A stretch of DNA of 64,000 bases. Source: Ophiobolus disseminans (lineage: Eukaryota > Ascomycota > Dothideomycetes > Pleosporales > Phaeosphaeriaceae). How positions within the stretch are numbered: the stretch's first letter is position 1; the number at the start of each line of letters is the position of its first letter. Shown one piece after another: positions 23,253 through 34,618 of this stretch. The position numbers were made by a program, and so were the translations under genes. Location: contig MU006229.1 in NCBI GenBank assembly GCA_010093685.1, positions 186,001-250,000 on the forward strand, given 5' to 3'. The notes beneath the pieces are model-generated. The model had not been told where the DNA came from. It saw only the letters and a program-made list of their open reading frames with translations, and ran no database searches.

Positions 23253-25009
23253 TCAGAAATCCTCATCGTATATCTGGAGGTCTATAAGGCCTCCATGCAC
23301 CGTCCACTTGCCCTCCTCCAAGAATACAACCTTCGCGTCTGGCCCGGCGATAGCATTCCATGCAGCTTGCACTTCGTCCCATGGCTTCCAGCAATCCACA
23401 CGCCAATAAAGCCTGTTTTGGTGCAAATATGTCGCATCACTAGGGATGCTAGGGTCATAATGCGTGGGTACATCTTTTGGTGATCGAGGCATCCCAGTCT
23501 TGAGATACCAAAGCTCGAATACGCGAGAAACAATCGGGAAATAATCCAGATCACTGTACTGTGCAAACTTGTGTCCCTGTTTTAGTACAAACTTTCGGAG
23601 TTTGGGCATTTGCGAGACAGCTTCCCCCGCGTCCAATAGGAAAGGCAGGAAGGTGTTTGTGTTGGGCAGTGAGCGGAATTTGTCGTGCTCTACCACATTG
23701 GTTCTGAACGGGCCATCTTCAAAGACTCGAACGTCATCTTCGGATCCTGAGCTATCTGAGTAATAGTGACTGTCGTCGTCCCTTTGTGCCTCTTGTCTGG
23801 CTTTCTCTTCCCAGAATTCTTTGTATATTGGGTTGCTCCTGGAGCTCTCTATCACTTGGTTGTCGCGATCGTAAAACCATCTGCCATCAGCTGTTTCGGG
23901 TGCAAATTGTAGTTCGAACTCGACTAGTGAAGGAAACGGCACACCTGTGTAATCGACAATAGCACGAAAGAATTGAGGACAGATCACGAGCCCTCCTAGC
24001 AGTTTCAGAACTGCCAAATTTGGGAACGTGGCAAGGTGTTTACACACTCTGAACCATGGTTCCTGGCTCCATTGGCTGTCTTTGACAAATCTGTGGACTG
24101 GCAAGGCCTCATTCTCCATCGGTTGATGTCTGACGTCTAACCGGACTTGACGCAAGTGGTCGCTTGCAATGGTACATATCGATACCGATAAGCCTGCCAT
24201 CATTAGAACCATGACAGATTGTACGTTGTTTCGAGTGACATACATTCTTTCTGTTCTAGTCGTTTATGCCTGCCCAGACCATAACAGTCCTCTCTCCTGA
24301 CCAGCAGTTCTCTTAAACGAGGAAGTTTCCTCGCGATACCCGGAATCCAAGTAGGTTTTAGGTCGATCAAATCGTAGAGACCTCTGAAATCGAAAGTCGT
24401 GACACTATGCACCACTGGAATTTCGTCTTCACGCAGTAGTTCGAATTGTCCAGACATTGCTTGAGCTTCCAAAACTTCTCGTCGTGAGTGCCGATGCTGA
24501 CCATATTCGGCAGGCTTGCAGGGCCTTTCAACTGTACCCTTTGGCTCAGTGAACTTTGAAAGTCGGAAGGCTTCCCAAAACGCCAATGATAGCGGGTGCT
24601 CCCCAGTTGTGCGACCTTCTAGGTCTGCCAGAATAGCGAATAGCTTTACCACAGCCGTGGAGAACGTGGTGCTATCAGCCTCGCGATTAATTGTGCGTAC
24701 AACCGAACAGCAACCCATTGCGTTGCACGGATCTGGTAAGATAAACACGATCTTCAGAGTGGTCAAAGCCGCGCGACGTGAGATGTTCTCGCCGCTGAAC
24801 AGTGCTGCAAAGGCCTCCAGTTCGCCAGAAGCTATGGTAAGCGTCTTGAAAGTGATCCACTCGACAGAGGCTTTCCACACTCGTGATATGGTGCTGAATT
24901 GTGCGAGCTCGGCGCGCCAGACACGCTCTCGGCTAGGAGTGATAGGACCCTGATCCACGGGAAACGACTCAAGGATCTGTCCTATTATTTCAGGCGGGAA
25001 AATATCCAT
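23253..25009 (-). CDS. Cassette gene d, copy B: F-box-type protein
   Basis: Two exons (25009-24244, 24193-23253) give 568 residues. Exon 2 has the same length (941 bases) as in copy A. The F-box is MDIFPPEIIGQILESF, then an insertion of about 13 residues (QGPITPSRERVWRAE) absent from copy A, then FSTISRVWKASVEWITFKTL. The C-terminal half is close to copy A (VRHQPMENEALPVHRFV, VFELWYLKTGMPRSP, IAGPDAKVVFLEE). Of the four cassette genes this pair looks the best conserved by eye. It probably acts as an SCF substrate adaptor; the target is unknown. Confidence 0.85.
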
Positions 25010-25323
25010 CGTGCAGAGAATTCTGATTGAATTAGTAGTAGTAATAGCAAAAAGTGTGCAACGAATGTTGAAAAGCTGTAGACGAAAGCTCTTCTCCAAG
25101 TCGGTGATGAAACTGATGGTGTGGTGGTCAGTCCGTGCCGCAGCGGCGTGGAAGGGCTCGCTAAATATAGATTACTAACGTGACACGAAACGAGGGCTTC
25201 GATACGTCGCTTCCAGCTACCACTCATGATATTGCCGTTTTTATGTCAATGCCCGTATCGAAATTTCGCTTTATTGCGAACCCAAGCTCAAAAACAAATA
25301 CGCGCAAACAAAGTCGCAAACCT
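25010..25323. promoter_or_regulatory. Promoter of gene d, copy B, and right edge of the duplication
   Basis: CTAAATATAG at 25161-25170 (152 bases upstream of the ATG) lies in a block matching 15603-15643. Similarity to copy A fades after about 25190. Confidence 0.5.
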
Positions 25324-26989
25324 CTATCTCTGCTTTGGCGGCGCATAGTGTCCTCCAACAGCAGGCGGCACCTCAATAAGCTCACTGTTATCCGATCCTT
25401 GTCTCGGGGACTTTGTGTACTTAGGCGGCGCATTACGGTTCGCGATCATTCTCCGTCGCTCCCCGATCCAGGACGCCGCAACCCAGGCCAACCACATGAA
25501 ACCCGCGATGACGCCATAGGCAATCATACCACCTTTTGAGCTCATGTTCATACTGTCTGCAAGCCTAAGACCCAGTCCACCGTTGATGATACCGACAGTG
25601 ATTGCGACGCGACCGAGCCAGATGTGCGCGTAGGACCAGAGCGTGCGGTGCTGGTACTTTTTGAACAGGGAGTGGTGCAGCCAGCCAAGGATAGGTTGAA
25701 AGAAGATGGCGATCAGAACGACGATGCCGATGACGGGGTGGTAGTTGTCGGTTAGGTTCATGTCCTTGGCCAGGTAGACACCAAGGCCAACACCAATAAT
25801 GTAGACGATGTATGCGAAGACCTGAAATGCAGCGTGTATCCAAATCATGCCAGGGAAAGAAGCAAGACGGATAGCGATGGCGCCAGCAGGGAAGAAGATA
25901 ACAAAGGCGAGCGACGCAAGCACGCCATGAGCGATGAGCATGGTACGCTGGTTGCCACCGCTTCCGGATGCGCTGATGGGTGTGAATCCCGTGTTGGTGT
26001 TGCCATTGTTCCCGTTACTGTTCGGAAGCTCATCGCAGTACGGAAGATTTTGGCGCTTGGAAGGAGGTCGGGTGGACGGCCTGGCAGTAGGGAACGAAGC
26101 AAAGTTACTTGCGTACCGCGAGCGAGCACTTTCTCGTGCAGCAGTGTTATCATCGCCGTTCTCACTGTTGCTGGACGGGGTAGGCGAGGTAGCGCCCGAA
26201 GTAGCCGAGCCAGCACCAGAGCCAGTTGCTGAAGCTGCGTTGCGCCGGATGCAGCTTGTTGCAGCACCGCCTCCACCTCCTCCCCCCGAGGCAGCCGGAG
26301 CTGCAGCCACGAGGGGATTCACGCTGCTGCCACCTTTGGCGCTCGCGAAGTCCCACGAGAATGCATCATGCTTGTTGTGCTGTTTAATGGAAGCCGATTG
26401 ATCGTTAGAGTTCTTAGGACCACTCGAGCTTTGGTATGCGTAAATCCAGTTTCCACTCGAGGACTTGAAGTCCATATCACCTCCAGACCAGCTATTGCAG
26501 TTTGAGCCTATGTACTGGTCAGCTCGTTATACTTGCCGACGATCGTGTATACTCACACTTTACATTGGCTGTCATCAGGCCGTTGGAGACGCCGGATCCT
26601 TCCAATAATGTCACTTTTGCCGCGCTATTGAGGGACGGTGTGCTATGACCACTCGCAGTTCGCGGCGAGAGGGTCACGTTCGTGCCACCTGAGTTTGTGT
26701 ATACAAGGAACATGTTGGAGTTGGCCATGCCCTTCCCCTGGCCGAGTGCAACCCATTCGTATGTGCTTGGAGCAGAAATTTGGAAGAAGACATCCCCACT
26801 TCCTGATGACGCAGTGCTCGCAGGAATGTTGAGCTTGAAGCATACGTTGGTTGAAGGGCATACGCTCGCGACCTGAGCCGAGACGCTTGTTGCTGATCGG
26901 TGTTAGTCAAAGGTCTCAATTAGGAGACTTTCGCACGTACCGAGGGCCAAAAAGCCTAACGACAAACTTGTTCTTGTGCCGCTTTTCAT
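25324..26989 (-). CDS. DOMON domain plus cytochrome b561-type membrane protein
   Basis: Three exons (26989-26941, 26892-26557, 26507-25324) give 522 residues. A signal peptide (SLSLGFLALATSVSAQ) is followed by a DOMON-like beta domain (about 22-190; VCFKLNIPA, EWVALGQGKGM), the family form of cellobiose-dehydrogenase cytochromes. A Gly/Ser/Ala-rich linker with a poly-Gly run follows. The membrane domain (about 285-475) has five or six helices and conserved His in IAHGVLAS, IHAAFQVF, YHPVIG, WLHHSLF and YAHIWLGR, which are candidate haem b ligands. The tail is cytosolic and proline-rich. Such proteins are thought to pass electrons across the plasma membrane, in iron reduction for example. That role is inferred from family layout. 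Confidence 0.88.
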
Positions 26990-29982
26990 GATGTTTGTGT
27001 GAAGTTATAGCACTTCGGTAATGTGTCGAGTAGAAGACGATACGAGGCTGGTCGTACGTGAAACTTCAAATCCACTAACGGACTGGGTCAAGTACAGCCA
27101 GGTGCAGTCGACAGAGATCGCACCAATGAATGGGGAAATGATCAGTGATATTCCGTTGTTTCGGACTCTGTTGCTTGTAGGATGGACAAAGGACTTTAAT
27201 AGATGCGCAAGCTCGGAGAACAATAAACCACACGGCCGTGATCTCAAACGCCGATGCTAGAATCTACGTAAATACCAAAGGGCTGTGTTTATGCAGGTCA
27301 GTGCATTTAGTCTGATACAACTCCCCATGTTAAGCTCTAGGGAGGATGATATCTGACCGCATGCGGTCTGGGCGGGGACCCGAAACATGGTATGTAAGAC
27401 GCCGGCTGGGCAGGCCAACACTACAGGTACGCGTCACGGCCGCCATATGGCTTGTGCATCGCAAATCCATAGCCAATGAGGGCTCGGCAGGCTTATCTCA
27501 ACGCCTTGTCAGAGGTGGAAGACGGACGTTGGGTAAGCTTGGCTTTGACGCGTAGTGGAGGCTGAGCCCCAGCACAGAGAAACAGGTCGCATCTGACGAA
27601 TCAGGGTTGTTGTTATTTGCATGCAGCCTTGTTGAGGGAGGGGTGAGCTTAGTTGTAGATGTTCGAGTATGCGCGATGACCTGTTCGCGGAGAAGGAGGA
27701 GATGTGTCGGCTTTGCGGAGTGATCCGCACCCACGCTAGCTGCCGATCATTTCGGCTGTCGCAAGGCAAGAGACTGCCCCTCAACACCAGCATCTACCAT
27801 ATTCTTCTGTTGTCTAGACACACACCACAAGTATGGTATAAGATGTGCCTGACTGGGTACCAATGGAACGCAATAGCCCATGTCGTATAACCATAAGATG
27901 ATTCTGGCGCTCAATGGTAATGGCGTCCTAGTGTACCTTACCCGGCCAGACACTCCGAACTGCAGTAATGCGTGAGATATTATTGGTCGACCCTACCTTT
28001 GTGGGCATGGCTTGAATACGTCCGCTGCACCTCGTTCTGCCGGTTTCAGATGGCTTGCTCACCGCAGATCTGATGTGTATGACAACCTACGGACCGCGTC
28101 ATCTCTCAAACAACCACCCAGACCGACACACGAAAGCCTCATACAGGATGTCGGTATGTGACTTGGCCGTGTCGCCGACATCTTACACAATAAAAGCCTG
28201 GCTCTGAATGGGACACGGCTCCCCCAGCTTACCCACTGTTGCGATTATGTGAAGACAATCTCGCTTACATTGATTAAGGAAAGCCTTTGATCGTTATGCA
28301 AAGGTCCTTATCGCATCAGCTCCAAACTCTCGACTTCAACATCTACTTGACTGCCATGGTCGCAATCTCTTGGCCTACCGGTATGCATGAAACACTAGGA
28401 TTCACACATCAACCCTGACATCGACGCAGACCCCTCGCCCTAGCCTCTCTGAAGCCGCGTACCTCTCTTGGCTCGAGCCAGAAATTCCGGGATCGTTGAA
28501 CCGCCCCATCTTTCAGTCGTTGACGACTAGTGGCATGTCTATAGATTGCGTCGACGTCACATACATCGCATCCAAGCCTCGTTCAACATATGTTGGTGGC
28601 AGGATATGCACCCACAACTGATGATCACCATGGTGTACGCATCCTCAGGCCCAGGATTCGCACCAACTTGGTCCTCGCTAACAACCACCCCATAAGAAAC
28701 GGGTATGAAGTTCCATCATCGCCCTAACCCAAGCTCGTATATGTATGGACATCTGCCAGCGTATTAGAGGCTTCATAGCCACACTAGAAGCTGGTGCATG
28801 AAGTCCGACTCGGCGCCAGGCTGGCCATCGAGAGGTTCAAAGTAACAGCGCTTCGGTCATACTCTTGCATCATCCCAAGGCTTCTCTGCAATGGAGCAGA
28901 TGTCGCGTCACCAAGAGGCGCATCGCTCACAGTTCTTCAAGCCTTTCACACGACGAAGAGTCTGTTCACCGTGCTACCTCCAATCGAAAACAATCGCACT
29001 AGATGAGCTGAGGCTTATTGCAGCTCAGATCGTTTTGACCTTTTCATACATCGCTTTTCGAGTCGACATGTTCGTCTGATGCACCGTAGATAGCAAGCAA
29101 AGATCTTTGCTTTCGTAACGATCTAGTCAAATGGTCGCCTCGAAATCTCCGGCTTGTTCAGCACAACCTTTCATGTCATCGTAAACCCTCTTTCTTGTTT
29201 ACCTTATTGTTCTGCTAATGATGAACCATCTACACCTTGGCATCGATCAGCTCTTACCTATTTTTCGTCCACGTCCTTGCCTCGTTTCCGGCCGCCCGAT
29301 ACGCTCAAGTGAAGACGTCCAGATCCCGAAAGAATCTTATGACACTAATCTCAAATTACGCTTTCCGTCCACCTACGGCATGTTCCTCATTTACACTTAC
29401 AGTTTCTATTCGATGAATACTATACTCTGGAGTCTTTTCCCCACGTTCCTCACACAGAGCCCCACATACTATATAACGCTCTTTTGTCGTCGCTGTAGGT
29501 ACGTCTTGCATTTTCAAGGTTGCATCCAATTCGAATTTCTTCTCTTTTGCATTCGCTCAACACGTATCTCTATCCGCAAATTATTGCACAACGACTACAA
29601 TCCCCTACCGTTCTTGATTAGTGAGCTTGCACAGCTTCCCCGCCCTATTGAACCGTTTCGAAATGGTTTGTCGTTCTACATAGATGAGCCTCGTCCCGGC
29701 CTCGTGTATTTAGCCTTATCCATTGCCGGGATCAAGGCACCAACCACATCAAAAAAGCCTTTCCTATGATTTTGGATTGGCCGGCTTCACGTTAATGCGA
29801 CCGAGGAGTTAGGCAGTAATAAATATGTGTGACCATCGGGAAGAGATCTCGGTTACCAAGATCGTGTGTACCCATGCAATCGTTTCTACAGCACAAGGTA
29901 TACATACATAAATAAGAAAGCGCGCACCTCCCATCCCGGACCCAAAATCGAAAAACAGGATCCCCAATCTACCACCGCTACG
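26990..29982. other. Long intergenic region, no credible gene
   Basis: About 3 kb. The longest frame (29218-29769, plus, 183 residues) lacks any recognisable motif, is rich in Leu, Phe, Ser and Arg, and has no intron or promoter support. I saw no tRNA or transposon features. Confidence 0.45.
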
Positions 29983-30808
29983 ATGGTCAACATAACCTCC
30001 GCCCTCCTCTGCACCGTCCTCGCAGCCACCGCCGCCGCCCAATCCGCCAACTCAACCCTTCGCTACATGCCCTTCGGCGACAGTATAACTGAGATAATCT
30101 GCTGGCGCTCCAAGCTGTGGCAAAAGCTCCAAGGCACGCCGTACGCCAGCGTAAACTTCGTCGGGTCCGGCAAAACCGAGAATAACTGCAAAGACGCCAC
30201 GTACGACCGCGACAACGAGGGCCACAGCGGCTTCCTTGCAGTCGATATCGCGAACAAGGGCCAGTTGGATGGCTGGCTCAAGACGAACCCCGCGGATGTG
30301 ATTACGATGCATTTGGGCACGAATGATGCGGCGAGGGGCAGTGGCGGCACGGCGGAGATTCTGGCGGCGTTTACGAAGTTGGTGGCGAGTATGCGGAAGA
30401 GTAACCCCAAGATGAAGATTGTGGTATGTCTTACCATGCTGTGCTACCACATCCCATCCCATCCCATCTCTATCCCACCCCCTTCACCCCAAATTTCATG
30501 GCTCCATACTCACACCCACACAGGTCGCGCAAATCATCCCCATCAGCATCGCGGCGTCCAACACCAAAATCGTCGCCCTCAACGCCGCCATCCCTGCGTG
30601 GGCACAGGGTCTCAACACCACCGAGTCGCCCATCTGGGTCGTCGATCAGTATGCTGGATTTAGTGCGAGTGCGGATCTGAGGGATGGCGTGCACCCGAAT
30701 GATAAGGGCGATGTGAAGATGATGAACGTGTGGTACCCCGCGCTGATTAGGGCGTTTGACGCGGCGGCAAAGGAGAAGGCGAAGAGGGGGCTGGAGTTTG
30801 AGGCGTAG
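29983..30808 (+). CDS. Secreted SGNH hydrolase, CE3-type acetyl(xylan) esterase
   Basis: Two exons (29983-30423, 30524-30808) give 241 residues. A signal peptide (SALLCTVLAATAAAQS) occupies residues 1 to about 20. SGNH block I is MPFGDSITE (Ser34), block III is HLGTNDAARG, and block V is DGVHPNDKGD near residue 210 with the catalytic Asp and His. Length and motif spacing fit carbohydrate esterase family 3, which removes acetyl groups from xylan. The intron contains a short CATCC repeat and a CACACAG acceptor. Mature size of about 23 kDa, single domain, no cellulose-binding module. Confidence 0.9.
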
Positions 30809-31468
30809 GATGGAGACTTGGGATGGGGGGTGTCCGTGGGTGTGGATAGTGGTGAAAAGGAGAGGAAAGTGGGACATCAGATAGGAAATATAGATTCCCA
30901 TTGGAAAACGGCAGGATGAAGCACTTGAATTGCACTGCTGTGTTGGAGCAGATATATGTATACTTCGACATTCTTCTGTGACTTATACAGCAAGGCAAAC
31001 AAGTGCGTGACTAGTCAGGTATATGAGCCAAACTTTTAGCCCAATGGAATAGACCGCGCTGACTACCTGGCCTCCCATACATGGGAAAGAGCGACCGGCT
31101 TACTCCGAGCAAGGAGCTTGCTCGTCTCGTTGCACCGCAGGCGTGTCAAGCTGCCGCATAGCGAAGCGATGTCTGTGGACTCACAGTAGTATCTTTCATG
31201 AAGCGCGGTATGCGCAGAATCGAGGAGGAATACGACGGCCACAGAATAGGGTCTCACTCCACGCTAGAGACGAACATGGGCGACGGGCACAACCACAGGC
31301 GTTTTATAAAAGTTGTCGCGACCTAGAGTTGCGTAGAGTGCATTAGCTTATTCGCTGTATATTCATCCAAGCCTCTTTTCCACCCCTTACCCATCCACAA
31401 ACCTTGCATTTTATCATCGATACCGTACACTCACAAATGTAAACAAACACCCTCCACCTTATCTTCAC
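30809..31468. other. Intergenic between convergent genes, nothing recognised
   Basis: Contains the 3' ends of the esterase (plus) and the DUF1772 gene (minus). No gene seen. Confidence 0.5.
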
Positions 31469-32168
31469 TCACCTCCCAAACTTCCCAAACTTCCTGGACC
31501 CCACCTTATTCACAGCCGCCAGCACCGCGCAAAACACGCCCCCAGCAATCAGCCCCGCGCGCGCAAGATTCAGCGTCGCCCACTTATCGATCAACGCATG
31601 CACCGTTTCATCCTGCGCAACGCCCTCTTCAACGCCTTTCTCTTCCAGCGACGCGGCCTTTAGTGCATTCATTTTCTCGATCAACTTATTATTAACCGGC
31701 GCGATAAATAAAAGTGTAAAGGGCACGATGGACGGGATGAGGAGTGCGGCAGCGAGGTTGAGTTTGAAGGATGTGGAGGAGGTATCTTCTATTGCGATCA
31801 TAAGGGTCAGTTTGAATTTCAATGATGATGGGCACGGGCAAACAGACGTTGCGACGCGACATACGCCATAGCTAGCGCGCTCGACATCGCAAGCGGGATG
31901 CCGAGGCTTCCACCGATGGTTAGGACTTTGTGCCATTGCTTTGCGGCGAGCGGGGCGGGCGCGAGCATGATGGTCGGCACGGATATGAATGAAAGACTGG
32001 CGTTTTGGCCTGAGGTATGTGAGCAGTGCAACTTGAGATGAATTAAGGTGTTTTGAGTATGGGGCGCGGATATGGGGACGGACCGAGGAGGTATGCGCTC
32101 GTTGTGATGCCGATGAATTGAGCGACGGCAAGACCCGTGGGGGTGCGTTGGGTGTATAATTCTGCCAT
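31469..32168 (-). CDS. DUF1772 membrane protein (anthrone-oxygenase-like family)
   Basis: Three exons (32168-32084, 32009-31848, 31788-31469) give 188 residues. Four hydrophobic segments: GLAVAQFIGITTSAYLLG, IGGSLGIPLAMSSALAMAYV, AALLIPSIVPFTLLFIAPVN and AGLIAGGVFCAVLAAV. IAPVNNKL followed by WATLNLARA is the usual DUF1772 C-terminal pattern. Some members act as anthrone oxygenases in polyketide pathways, but no polyketide synthase is nearby, so a metabolic role cannot be inferred. Donors of introns 1 and 2 (GTCCGT, GTCTGT) are weak but frame and branch points support them. Confidence 0.85.
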
Positions 32169-32718
32169 TGCTGGATGATCGAGGTCTTGCACACAAATAG
32201 ATTGAATTGAAGTTTGTAGACTTTGATCGGAGGGTTATGGACACTGAAGTGTGGTTGCCTGGGCGGTGATCTTGAAGCTGCTTGCGTAGTGTTGATGCAG
32301 CTTAGTGGCGCTGCGGCCAATCAGAGAAGTGGCTCCCCGCGGGCATCGTTGTTGGTCCGAGGGAGCATTCCTACATTCCTCACATTGTGGATTTTAAGAG
32401 GACGTACTTGGATCAGTGTGCCCGTTATGCCTCCTAGGAGGTGACATACAACGCGATAAGTAAGCTGCTGATGGTTGGGAGCTGATCATGTGAAACTGCA
32501 ACCGCGTCAGGACGTAGTCCGGATATTGATCTTCCTTCATCACCGCAACACCATCTGCGTCTACTGGTGCTCACCTCTCTAGACAATTAGCTGCACAACT
32601 GCGCTGACTTACAAAGACTGACACGAGTACGCCCTATTAGTCAAGCAGAGATACCAGCACCAGCACCAGCACTCAACGACCAAAGCTCGAGTCGTAGCAT
32701 AGTCACCAACCCACCACA
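32169..32718. promoter_or_regulatory. Divergent intergenic, probable promoters for both neighbours
   Basis: 0.55 kb between the DUF1772 gene (minus) and the DUF7053-like gene (plus). No coding frame of note; a short ACCAGC-type repeat lies near 32650-32670. Confidence 0.4.
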
Positions 32719-33289
32719 ATGTTCTGTACGTCGCCCTCCTACCCCATCCTCAAACCATCCCATCTAACACCCACCAGCATTCAATTCAACCGCCACCCTC
32801 CACCACGTCACCCCCCTCCCCCCATCCACAACCTTCGCCCAAGCCCTCGAAGCACTCCACAACCACGACCTACTCATCCGCCTCGACCCCGAATTCGCAC
32901 ACTACGAGACCCTCCCACTCGACCCCTCCGCCCCATCCACAAAGCGCTACAAAGTGACCGACCACATGCACGCCCTGCCCAAAGGGCTGTGGGACTCAAC
33001 CGTCTCGTTTGAAGCAGAGATGACAAACACCGAGGACGGGATACTCTGGATCGTTAAAGCGCCGCTGGGGTTAGTGCAGAGGACGACGTGGAGGTGTTTA
33101 AGGACGGATGGGCTGGGGGAGGAGGATAAGAAGGGGCAGGCGGAGTGGAGTCTAGTGGAGGATGTGGAGATTAGGGCGAATCGATTGTTGGTGGGGACGG
33201 TGAGGGGGAAGTGTGAGGAGAATTGGAGGGGGAGTCATGGGCGGTTTTGCGAGTTTTTGGTCAAGGAAGGGGAGGGGGAAAAGAAGTAG
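32719..33289 (+). CDS. DUF7053-like fungal protein
   Basis: Two exons (32719-32725, 32778-33289) give 172 residues. The first coding exon is only seven bases (ATG TTC T). The intron has a GTACGT donor, a CTAACAC branch and a CAG acceptor, and joining gives MFSFNSTATLHHVTPLPPST. The remainder (HNHDLLIRLDPEFAHYETLP, then YKVTDHMHALPKGLWDSTVS, and a C-terminal VRGKCEENWRGSHGRFCEFL) matches my memory of short fungal SRPBCC-fold proteins filed as DUF7053. The catalytic role is unknown, it has no signal peptide, and it is probably cytosolic. The number of the family is from memory. Confidence 0.75.
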
Positions 33290-34618
33290 AAATTGGTAGG
33301 GCTGAGAATGACTTGGCGGATGTTGCGGCTCAAGTTCGTGCATTCTATGTTTTGTGTGAGGAGCGCTACGTGTGGGGTGTGACTTTGTGCGCCAGGGACT
33401 GCCGACTTTGAGCCGCATGCTCTGGAATACACATGCGTGGTGGTAATCGCGACATCGTAGATAAGGCTTCGACACATGTTTGTCGTGGATAAGGCATAAA
33501 CACATGTCTCATTTGAGACCGTCCTGCACCTTTGCTGCACACCATCTGACCTCTCACGAGCTGGTTGACAGCAGCGCGCGTGTTCACTGCAAGGCGCAAG
33601 AAGCTTTGCTTATCGCGCCACCAGGTCATGCCTCTCTTTTCAGGCGCAAACCGACTTAGCTGACTATCACGTCTTCGCAAACACAGAAGCTGATGCGATC
33701 GACAGAGACGCCGTCCGACGTTGCATTTCCAACAGCAAGCGTCCCCACAACCTGGGGCCGATACTGCAGCGCTGACTGGCCTAGAAAGGCTCCATGTCCC
33801 GCCTCGCCCAGGCTAACGGGCAAACGGGTTGAGTTCTTCCACGCGGTGGAGGCGAAGAACGTTCCTGGCTCAGCCTCTGCTGCAGGTGTCCGTCTGGTGA
33901 GGGGCTGGATTGGTGGGTTGGGGTAAGCCTAGGGCGAAGAGGAAAGCTGAGTGGACCCTGCATACTGAAGATGCAGTGGAGAACCGACCGAGCCGAACAA
34001 GAGCCTTGCCTTGCGCTCTAAGCATGCAGCATCAAGGAGTGCAGAAGACGAGTGCTATCACATCTCTGGCGTCGGTCACATTTGCACGCGACACTGTTTC
34101 AGCGGTCGCTTGACCAACGATGCTGCTGCTGATGCTCTGATGGCGGGGACGGCGCACGTGGCAGTCGGTCCTTCCGCGTACGGTGGGAGCCGACGATAAG
34201 GATAGCCCGTGGATAAGCTGAAATGTGCTGCAACGTGAAGTACATACTACACGCTGACCCTCTCGGCCCATGTGTCCATGTTTCTTTGCTGTTCACGCTG
34301 CAAGTGAATAGCGACTCTGACTTTTGATGTGATCTCCTATGGACGGCGACCACAGCTGTTGATCCTTCCTCCTCGGTCCCGCATCGAGTCCACGGCCCAG
34401 ATCCCCGCCTTTCCAGCGCTACCATAAACCGCGCATCCATTCACCAGGCCAGCGCTCGGCTCGCCGCCCACGCTTTCTCTTAGAGGACCTGCTCCCCAGG
34501 TTCCGAGCCTGTCACTTTGGCCTCTCGACAAACCATCGTCTGGTTTACGTGTTGCGACGACTTTAGGTCCCTTTCCCCGCAACGAACCGCTTATCCCCGA
34601 GTCGCGTACCATAGCATC
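33290..34618. other. Intergenic, nothing recognised
   Basis: 1.3 kb upstream of the F-box/LRR gene with only scattered short frames. A long 5' UTR is plausible because the next gene's frame is open upstream of its ATG. Confidence 0.45.

Larger units (their letters stand above)
16345..25190. repeat. Tandem segmental duplication, copy B (four-gene cassette)
   Basis: About 8.85 kb, the second copy of the block at 6590-15660. It has the same gene order, orientation, intron counts and intron phases. Intergenic distances differ by up to a few hundred bases, so indels have accumulated outside genes. Confidence 0.85.

Noticed and set aside
29218..29769. 183-residue plus-strand open frame.
   Set aside because: No signal peptide, domain, intron or codon pattern to support it, and it sits in a 3-kb gene-free stretch.
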